Positions 7,871 to 12,705 of a stretch of 12,705 nt of DNA are shown piece by piece. The position numbers and the translations under genes were made by a program. The number at the start of each line of letters is the position of its first letter. The stretch's first letter is position 1. A model generated the notes under the pieces. The model was not told the DNA's origin and made no database searches. It saw only the letters and a program-made list of their open reading frames with translations. The DNA is taken from the NCBI GenBank assembly GCA_030150795.1, contig JASLFF010000141.1:1-12705 (forward strand), in the 5' to 3' direction. The stretch comes from Terriglobales bacterium. Its GTDB lineage: Bacteria; Acidobacteriota; Terriglobia; Terriglobales; Gp1-AA117.

Positions 7871-8416
7871 TTAGGCCGCCAAGGCGTGAGGCGGTTGTGA
7901 TTTGACCAGACTCACGGCAGCGCCTTCAATCTCTATGGATAGTGCCTGTTGAATGAGATCGACCGAAATCAGCAATTCGGCGCGGTTCGTATATTGCAAA
8001 AGAGTACCTTCAATCCCCGCCAGGGGACCCTCTTCGATTTTTACTTTCGATCCCAGAGGAAAAGCTGGAACAAAGGGCCGCGGCCTGACGTTTTTCGCCA
8101 AGCGGGTCACTTTCTGGATAGCCTCGATCTCTTCGTTCGAGATTGGAATAGGTCCCTGACGCGATCCAACGATGCGCAGAACTCCCGCCGTGGTGATCAC
8201 CGGCAGTTTTTTCTTTGCGCACATCTTGCAGAATATGTAGCTGGTAAATAACGGCAGCGTCACGCTTTTTTGGCGGTCAGACCATTGCCGCTGGCTCAGA
8301 TAGGACGGTACAAATTCTTCAAAGCCTTTGCTTCTCAGCATTTCTGCGGTTTTAAACTCGTGCCGTGGCCTCACTTGCACAGCAAACCAGGCATGATCGG
8401 TCTCTTGTCTTTCCAT
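7871..8416 (-). CDS. NusG-family transcription antiterminator paralogue (RfaH/LoaP/UpxY-like)
   Basis: This 181-residue protein has a NusG N-terminal domain at about 8-105, with HAWFAVQVRPRHEFKTAEML at the start, GFEEFVPSY at 31-39 and PLFTSYIFCK at 55-64. A short linker leads to a KOW-type domain at about 120-173 (LGSKVKIEEGPLAGIEGTLL at 121-140). NusG N-terminal domains bind the RNA polymerase clamp and suppress pausing; specialised paralogues such as RfaH, LoaP and UpxY act on particular long operons. It stands first in an NRPS operon and lacks the secE/rplK neighbours of housekeeping nusG, so a dedicated role is inferred. The ATG at 8416 has GAGG four bases upstream. Length is normal for the family. 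Which specialised subgroup it belongs to cannot be settled by eye. Confidence 0.9.
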   Translation of the reverse strand: MERQETDHAWFAVQVRPRHEFKTAEMLRSKGFEEFVPSYLSQRQWSDRQKSVTLPLFTSYIFCKMCAKKKLPVITTAGVLRIVGSRQGPIPISNEEIEAIQKVTRLAKNVRPRPFVPAFPLGSKVKIEEGPLAGIEGTLLQYTNRAELLISVDLIQQALSIEIEGAAVSLVKSQPPHALAA

Positions 8417-8448
8417 TATCCCTCGTTAGTGTCTCAGTTTGTTTATCC

Positions 8449-8464
8449 TGCGGTTATTGCCGCA
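8449..8464 (-). promoter_or_regulatory. Small perfect hairpin in the leader of the antiterminator gene
   Basis: TGCGG and CCGCA form a perfect 5-bp stem around a 6-base loop, ending 32 nt before the antiterminator start codon. It may be an RNA or non-template DNA hairpin in the 5' leader. Specialised NusG paralogues are recruited by leader elements of about this size, but no known ops-type consensus is recognised. Confidence 0.3.
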
Positions 8465-8547
8465 TCAACTGATATGCCCATCATGGACCCTCAAGTGGAC
8501 GGCGTGAAGTAACAAGGGGTGAACCCAAGGTTAAACTATGGTGAAAC

Positions 8548-8592
8548 GTGGGTAGGCCAAAGGGCATGAAATAAAGAGTTAGGCCAGCCCAC
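8548..8592. repeat. Imperfect 11-bp inverted repeat
   Basis: GTGGGTAGGCC (8548-8558) pairs with GGCCAGCCCAC (8582-8592): nine Watson-Crick pairs, one G-T wobble and one A-A mismatch, with a 23-base spacer. It lies 132-176 bp upstream of the antiterminator start. It could be a DNA operator or, if transcription starts upstream of it, a leader stem-loop. Confidence 0.45.
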
Positions 8593-8635
8593 ATGGAACG
8601 CCGGTCTCTCATCTAAATAAGCTATTATCATTAAA

Positions 8636-8672
8636 AAGCGCTTAAATCCGGCAATTAGAATGAGAAGCGCTT
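8636..8672. repeat. Pair of AAGCGCTT palindromes
   Basis: The 8-bp palindrome AAGCGCTT occurs at 8636-8643 and at 8665-8672; the second copy extends to the 10-bp palindrome GAAGCGCTTC. Their starts are 29 bp apart, close to three helical turns, as expected for two sites bound cooperatively by a dimeric regulator on one DNA face. The binding protein is unknown. Confidence 0.4.
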
Positions 8673-8702
8673 CAACAATTCAGATAGATCAGCGCCCAAT
8701 GC

Positions 8703-8753
8703 CGTTAAATCAACTCTCGTTCCATGTACACCGTGCCGACTTTTGATTTAACG
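8703..8753. repeat. Perfect 11-bp inverted repeat upstream of the regulator
   Basis: CGTTAAATCAA (8703-8713) is exactly repeated in inverted form at 8743-8753, with a 29-base spacer. The right arm abuts the next hairpin (from 8754). The repeat ends 73 bp before the regulator start codon. It may be an operator or the base of a leader stem-loop that stacks on the following hairpin. Confidence 0.5.
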
Positions 8754-8796
8754 AGCCCAACACGGGCTTTTCCCCGAGATTAAGAACGGGCTTTTT
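8754..8796 (+). terminator. Two alternative terminator-like hairpins in the regulator leader
   Basis: AGCCC (8754-8758) can pair with GGGCT at 8764-8768 (5-base loop, four T through 8771) or with a second copy at 8788-8792 (five T through 8796). The repeated unit ACGGGCTTTT occurs at 8762-8771 and 8786-8795. Both hairpins end within 60 nt of the regulator start codon, so they would act on its own transcript. The stems are only 5 bp; termination efficiency is unknown. Confidence 0.4.
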
Positions 8797-8826
8797 CAAC
8801 GATCATAGCCAGAAATAGGAGGACGC

Positions 8827-9708
8827 ATGCCTATCAGCCGGACAAATACGAAAGACCACCGGCTAGGGGTCGTATCGGCGGAAAAAGGTTTCCCTCATAA
8901 GAAAACCACTGTCATTCCTTTTGATAGCTCACGCGATCCGGTGTGGGAGTGTTTGCGGAGAATATTCGCCAGCAAGCAGTTTTCCGGATCGGAATCCCTC
9001 AAAAAGCTTTTGAAATATCTCGTAACCAAGGTGCTGCACTCAGAGCTGGACCAGATCAAAGAATATTCCCTGGGCGTTGAAGTTTTTCATCGTAAGGAGT
9101 CGTTTGATCCACGCATTGATACCATAGTTCGAGTCCAGGTACGTCGCCTTCGGTTGAAATTGAAGGAATACTACAGCTCTGAAGGCCGCTATGAAACCAT
9201 GCGCATTGATATTCCCAAGGGCTGCTATATCCCGGCGATCTACTACTATAGCGGTATTGATCTGTCCTGTAAGGCCGGCTCTCACCGCTGTCGGGTTGCG
9301 GTATTGCCGTTTCGGGATTTAATCGTGGACATAGCCAGCGACCAGTTTATTGACTCTCTTACCGAGGGCCTGATCGCCGAACTGGCAAGCTCGAATATGC
9401 TGGATGTAATCGCCAGCACCTCTGTTTTTATGTTCAAGAAAAGACATGAGGATATACGTCATATTGGAAAATACTTGAACGTAGATGCAATTCTAGAAGG
9501 CAGCGTGCAAAGATCCAAGGAAGTTCTCAGGATGAATACCCGGCTGGTCAATGCCACGACAGGCCTTGCAATTTGGGGAACAGCCCTGGATCTTGACGTC
9601 AACCTGGACAAGATGGCCAAACAAAGAGAAGTCATGGACGCTATTGTGCCGCATGTAGTCGCCCTTCTGGGCGACTGGGAGAAAACCTTGAATCTACCCG
9701 AGCCTTAG
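8827..9708 (+). CDS. Regulator-like protein: acidobacterial N-terminal domain plus TolB/FlgO-like domain
   Basis: This 293-residue protein has two parts. Residues about 40-140 form a domain often found at the N-terminus of acidobacterial signalling proteins (SGSESLKKLLKYLV at 53-66, FDPRIDTIVRVQVRRLRLKL at 93-112, IDIPKGCYIP at 127-136). Residues about 155-285 resemble the TolB-N/FlgO-type domain found next to CadC-like regulators and adenylate cyclases (RVAVLPF at 156-162, DSLTEGLIAELAS at 176-188, DAILEGSVQRS at 220-230). No transmembrane helix or TPR array is visible, although related proteins commonly have them, so it appears cytosolic and short. AGGAGG four bases before ATG supports the start. 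It is divergent from the NRPS operon and could control it, but DNA binding is inferred. Its stop lies inside the end of the convergent permease gene. Confidence 0.8.
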   Translation: MPISRTNTKDHRLGVVSAEKGFPHKKTTVIPFDSSRDPVWECLRRIFASKQFSGSESLKKLLKYLVTKVLHSELDQIKEYSLGVEVFHRKESFDPRIDTIVRVQVRRLRLKLKEYYSSEGRYETMRIDIPKGCYIPAIYYYSGIDLSCKAGSHRCRVAVLPFRDLIVDIASDQFIDSLTEGLIAELASSNMLDVIASTSVFMFKKRHEDIRHIGKYLNVDAILEGSVQRSKEVLRMNTRLVNATTGLAIWGTALDLDVNLDKMAKQREVMDAIVPHVVALLGDWEKTLNLPEP

Positions 9709-12195
9709 TGCTTCAACGGGATTGATCTTCACCGCGCGTCTGGCCGGGATATAACCCGCAAACATTGCCAGAAGGGCCAACCCAGCCGCAACCAGGAGAA
9801 AAGCGATAGCGTCCGCCGCCTGAAGGCCGTACAGGACATTCGTCATGAAACGCAATAGCCCCACCGACAGAACCAGACCTATGGCGATGCCGGCAAGGGC
9901 TAGCCGTAGCGATTGAAGGAGCACGAGACGGAGTATATCTCCGCGTTGCGCTCCCAAGGCCATACGCACTCCAATATCATGGGAGCGCTGGGCAACCGAG
10001 TAGGCCATCACGCCGTAAATTCCCGTGCTGGCGAGCGCCAGTGCGAGGATGGCAAAAGCGGCGAGGAGCATCATCCTCCATCGTTGCGACGATAATGAGG
10101 CTGCCACCACCTCGCGCATCGGTAACACCTTGTACACCGGCTGGTCTTTATCCACCGAATGAAGCGCGCCTTCAACTTCTGAAGCCACGCTCACCGGATC
10201 GTTTGTAGTGCGAACGGCGACTGCCAGGGATTGCCAGGGATCCTGAGCATATGCAGCGTAAACCGTAGGGAGAGGTGGTTGGTCGAGATGGTGTTGCTGG
10301 ACATCGCCGGTCAATCCGATGACCTGGCACCAGTCTTTGCAAGCGCCGATTTTGACAAATTTTCCCAGCGGGTCCTCACCCGGCCAGAAATGATTCGCCA
10401 TAGTCTTGCTGACGATTACCGCAGGTGGCGCCTTTGCGTCATCTCGTTCCGAGAACGCCCGCCCTGCAATTAAGGGTATTCCCATGGTCCGGAAATAATC
10501 GGGACTGATAACCAGATAGTCCGGAGAAATTTCGCTGGAAGGCGAAGCCGTGCGGCCCTGGATTTCAATGCTGCGAGTCACTCCCCCTGGGTTCAGAGGC
10601 AATCGGGAAACCACTGCTGCCGACCCCACACCGGGCAGTGTGCTTACCTTGGACAGCATCTGGTTGACAAAATTCGCGCGATCATCAGGGTTGGCGTACC
10701 GGGATTGCGGAAGCGAGATTTGCATAGTCAAGACTTTGTCCGGATTAAAGCCCTCGGGCACTTCCAGCAGGCGGTTAAAGCTGCGCATGAGCAAACCGGC
10801 CCCTATCAGCATCACGGAAGCCAGAGCAATTTCAGAGACTACCAAAAGGCCCCGCGTACGGTAACCCTGAACATCTCCCGATGCGCTGCGTCCCCCGGCT
10901 TTCATTACGCTGTTGAGGTCTGGTTTTGTGAGTTGCATAGCGGGAAGAAGCCCGAAGATGATCCCAGCGCCAATTGACACGGCGGCCGTGAAGATTAAGA
11001 CGGGAATGGAAAGTTGCAATCCTGTACCCATCACCATGTCTGAAGGTATCAGTGACCGGAACAGCTTGAGCGCGGACAGGGCAAGCAAAATTCCCAATCC
11101 GCCTCCTAAAGCTCCCAACATCAGGCTCTCCGTGAGAAGCTGGTGCATCAGACGAGTTCTCCGCGCTCCCAAAGCCCCGCGGAGCGCAATTTCCACCTGA
11201 TGGGTCGTCCCGCGGGCAAGCAACAAATTGGCCACATTCGCACAGGCGATAAATAAGAGGAGAGTAACGGCGCCCAGCAAGATAAGCAAAGTGGTTCTGG
11301 TCTTGCCCACCAGGTCATCATGCAAGTCAACAATAACAGCGCCCGTTTCTTCGTCCAGACCATACTGCTGTTTTAATCGGTGCATGATCGTGGCGGCTTC
11401 GGCATTCGCCTGCTTAAGATCAACCCCGGCGCGTAGCCGCCCGATGGTCTCAAAGTAGTGCGAGTCGCGAACCGTTGACTGATCAACCTGAGGCTTCAGA
11501 GGGTGCTCCGGGACCGCATATCGAGCCGATTCCCACACGTCTGATCCAGCGGGAAATTGGAACCCCTTGCGCATAACTCCAACAATTGTGCGCTGCTCGC
11601 CATCCAGAGTGATTGATTGCCCGATAACATCATGGCTACCTCCCCAACGCCGCTGCCAAAGGCTATAGCTCACAACCGCCACCGGCGGACTTCCCGGTTT
11701 ATCCTGTTCCGGCAGCAAGGTTCGCCCGAGCTCCGGCTGCACGCCCAGCACGGCAAAAAAATCCGGTGTGGCTACAATACCGGCTACTCTTTCCGGCCGG
11801 TCCCGTCCCGTAATGTTGAAATTGCCTTCACGATAAGCAGCTATGTGCTCAAAGGTCTTCGATTGGCTGCGAAAGTCGAGAAAATCCGCTGGGGCAACGG
11901 GAATGTTTTCTCCATGCTCCAAGCGCTCATAAAGCGCGGTTAGCCGATCAGGATTAGGAAACGGCAGCGGCTTCAATAACACAGCGTCGATAACGCTGAA
12001 GATCGCGGTGTTTGCCCCTATACCCAACGCGAGGGTAATTACAGCGGTCGCGGTGAAGACGGGATTTCGGAGAAATGTGCGCAATCCATAGCGCATGTCT
12101 TGAAGTAAGTTACTCCACTCAACATTGACGCCCGCATAATTTGATTGTTGTTTATCGTTGACGCTTTGGGAAGTATTTCTTTCTGAACTTGGCAT
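9694..12195 (-). CDS. ADOP-type duplicated FtsX/MacB permease
   Basis: This 833-residue inner-membrane protein matches the acidobacterial duplicated orphan permease pattern: an N-terminal LLQDMRYGLRTFLRNPVFTA at 30-49, a first helix (about 46-70), a MacB-type periplasmic domain (about 75-295), three or four helices (about 301-420), a fifth helix at about 447-470, a second periplasmic domain (about 475-700), and three last helices (about 705-815). The FtsX-type coupling sequence occurs twice: IALRGALGARR (336-346) and IGVRMALGAQR (741-751). The C-terminus PARRAVKINPVEALRLG is typical. No ATPase gene is adjacent, as expected for an orphan member. Transport of the lipopeptide is possible but unsupported beyond proximity. 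The start at 12195 has only a weak ribosome-binding site; a later start at residue 34 is possible. Confidence 0.92.
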   Translation of the reverse strand: MPSSERNTSQSVNDKQQSNYAGVNVEWSNLLQDMRYGLRTFLRNPVFTATAVITLALGIGANTAIFSVIDAVLLKPLPFPNPDRLTALYERLEHGENIPVAPADFLDFRSQSKTFEHIAAYREGNFNITGRDRPERVAGIVATPDFFAVLGVQPELGRTLLPEQDKPGSPPVAVVSYSLWQRRWGGSHDVIGQSITLDGEQRTIVGVMRKGFQFPAGSDVWESARYAVPEHPLKPQVDQSTVRDSHYFETIGRLRAGVDLKQANAEAATIMHRLKQQYGLDEETGAVIVDLHDDLVGKTRTTLLILLGAVTLLLFIACANVANLLLARGTTHQVEIALRGALGARRTRLMHQLLTESLMLGALGGGLGILLALSALKLFRSLIPSDMVMGTGLQLSIPVLIFTAAVSIGAGIIFGLLPAMQLTKPDLNSVMKAGGRSASGDVQGYRTRGLLVVSEIALASVMLIGAGLLMRSFNRLLEVPEGFNPDKVLTMQISLPQSRYANPDDRANFVNQMLSKVSTLPGVGSAAVVSRLPLNPGGVTRSIEIQGRTASPSSEISPDYLVISPDYFRTMGIPLIAGRAFSERDDAKAPPAVIVSKTMANHFWPGEDPLGKFVKIGACKDWCQVIGLTGDVQQHHLDQPPLPTVYAAYAQDPWQSLAVAVRTTNDPVSVASEVEGALHSVDKDQPVYKVLPMREVVAASLSSQRWRMMLLAAFAILALALASTGIYGVMAYSVAQRSHDIGVRMALGAQRGDILRLVLLQSLRLALAGIAIGLVLSVGLLRFMTNVLYGLQAADAIAFLLVAAGLALLAMFAGYIPARRAVKINPVEALRLG

Positions 12196-12392
12196 GCTCT
12201 ATAGACAGATTCCATCAAAATACTAAAAGTTGTCTTCTGGAGGTGAAACCTGAGTAGTAGCTCAAGCCTTAATAAAGAAGGGTAAACTGCAGATTTAAAG
12301 CTGTTTTAGCCTATGTGCGAGTATCCGAAATTCCAGCATTTTGGAAGACGAAAAATTGCGGTTGCGGGAGCTTGTAAAGGAGGTTTTGTCCA

Positions 12393-12524
12393 GTGGATGA
12401 AAAGCCCAGACAGCCTCTGCCTGAATCGCGCACGCGAACTACATGATCATGCTCCGTTGAAGATGAGGCGACTCATTGGCGACTCATTGATGAAATTGTC
12501 GAACGCGCCCGCGAGCTGAGCTGA
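12393..12524 (+). pseudogene. Small broken reading frame behind a strong ribosome-binding site
   Basis: AAAGGAGG (12376-12383) precedes GTG at 12393 by nine bases, but the frame meets TGA after 17 codons (12444-12446). It then continues open in the same frame to TGA at 12522-12524, ending in LIDEIVERARELS. The overlapping frame from ATG at 12397 (also reachable from ATG 12313) enters an exact 11-bp tandem duplication at 12467-12488. Removing one copy would join that frame to the same IDEIVERARELS ending. An upstream short frame ends at 12400, overlapping that ATG as ATGA. I do not recognise the family. A decayed small gene is the best reading; chance is possible. Confidence 0.3.
12467..12488. 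repeat. Exact 11-bp tandem duplication
   Basis: GGCGACTCATT is repeated head to tail at 12467-12477 and 12478-12488. Eleven is not a multiple of three, so a recent duplication would shift any reading frame crossing it. Confidence 0.85.
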
Positions 12525-12553
12525 AGAGAGCCTCGGGATTTCCTGGGAAACCC

Positions 12554-12637
12554 GCATTCATTATCACCTTTGACGAGAGCGGCGGATATTTTGACTCCGG
12601 GTTTATGCAACCCATCGATTTCTTCGGCGATGGACCC
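12554..12637 (+). pseudogene. Fragment resembling the C-terminal part of a phosphoesterase (phospholipase C/acid phosphatase family)
   Basis: One frame reads AFIITFDESGGYFDSG followed by FMQPIDFFGDGP. This resembles the conserved TFDE-GGYYDSG-QP-DFFGDG segment that I recall from bacterial phosphoesterases of the PF04185 group, where it lies near the C-terminus and contains metal-binding acidic residues. The similarity stops after GDGP: the frame runs into TAA at 12683-12685 and lacks the IPLIVVSP-type continuation. No start or earlier domain precedes it. It is most likely a relic of a decayed or rearranged gene. The family call rests on memory of one motif. Confidence 0.4.
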
Positions 12638-12705
12638 GCGCGCGCAATTTCATGCTGGCGTCCTAGGATCAGCTGCTGTCAATAAGATTATGCTGGTGGA
12701 GTTAA

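Larger units (their letters stand above)
8417..8826. promoter_or_regulatory. Divergent intergenic region between the antiterminator and the regulator
   Basis: These 410 bp separate two divergent genes and must hold the promoters for both the operon and the regulator. No gene is visible. I found no sigma-70 pair good enough to name; TTGATG with GATAAA 15 bases on (minus strand, around 8442-8468) is only a weak possibility for the antiterminator gene. The region contains five separate inverted-repeat elements, listed individually. Their density suggests operators and structured leader RNA. Confidence 0.6.
12196..12705. other. Gene-poor right end with gene remnants
   Basis: These 510 bp hold the upstream region of the permease (minus strand) and, on the plus strand, only short or broken reading frames. 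No promoter can be named with confidence. Two remnants are listed separately. The rest shows no RNA gene, repeat array or recognisable mobile-element end. Confidence 0.6.

Noticed and set aside
8600..8628. TATTAT at 8623-8628 as a -10 element for the regulator
   Set aside because: No acceptable -35 hexamer at 16-18 bases upstream.
12444..12446. In-frame TGA in the short frame at 12393-12524 as a selenocysteine or recoded codon
   Set aside because: No SECIS-like hairpin or selenoprotein motif was seen nearby; a disrupted gene is simpler.
12313..12519. 68-codon open frame on the plus strand as an intact gene
   Set aside because: No ribosome-binding site at its ATG, unconvincing protein composition, and it crosses the 11-bp tandem duplication that shifts its frame.
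1..12705. CRISPR arrays, tRNA or rRNA genes, insertion sequences and attachment sites
   Set aside because: No spaced repeat array, cloverleaf, rRNA signature, transposase or terminal inverted repeats were seen in either strand.

Overview
The window looks like soil Acidobacteriota DNA. The strongest pointer is the 833-residue double-FtsX permease at 9694-12195, which has the layout of the acidobacterial duplicated orphan permease (ADOP) family. The regulator at 8827-9708 joins an N-terminal domain common in Acidobacteriota to a TolB/FlgO-like domain, which agrees. Base composition is moderate, slightly GC-rich by eye (not computed). Placement below phylum is not supported by what can be seen; lipopeptide and NRPS clusters with this gene style are known from uncultured soil acidobacteria.

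The left two thirds (1-8416, all minus strand) is the front of a lipo-nonribosomal peptide operon, read right to left. It starts with a NusG-paralogue antiterminator (7871-8416). A 252-nt leader follows with several overlapping potential hairpins (7619-7870), then an MbtH-like chaperone (7403-7618). Next is a 2232-residue synthetase (530-7228) with domain order FAAL-ACP-C-A-PCP-C. Last is a TauD/SyrP-type Fe(II)/2-oxoglutarate oxygenase that runs off the left edge (1-480). Inferred logic: the FAAL adenylates a fatty acid and loads it on the ACP, the first C domain acylates one amino acid held by the A-PCP module (hydrophobic by its pocket residues), and the terminal C domain passes the lipo-aminoacyl chain to a module outside the window. 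The oxygenase probably hydroxylates an aminoacyl residue. MbtH supports the adenylation domain. The NusG paralogue probably keeps RNA polymerase processive through the long operon.

The middle (8417-8826) is a 410-bp divergent intergenic region, unusually rich in inverted repeats. These include a perfect 11-bp inverted repeat, two AAGCGCTT palindromes and terminator-like hairpins close to the regulator start. The regulator reads rightward and overlaps the permease tail to tail by 15 nt.

The right end (12196-12705) holds no convincing intact gene. It contains a short reading frame disrupted by a stop and an 11-bp tandem duplication, and a fragment resembling the C-terminal part of a phosphoesterase.

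Nothing here is proven to be a new class of system. The most interesting candidate is the leader downstream of the NusG-paralogue gene, whose mutually exclusive hairpins look like an antitermination switch dedicated to a lipopeptide operon.
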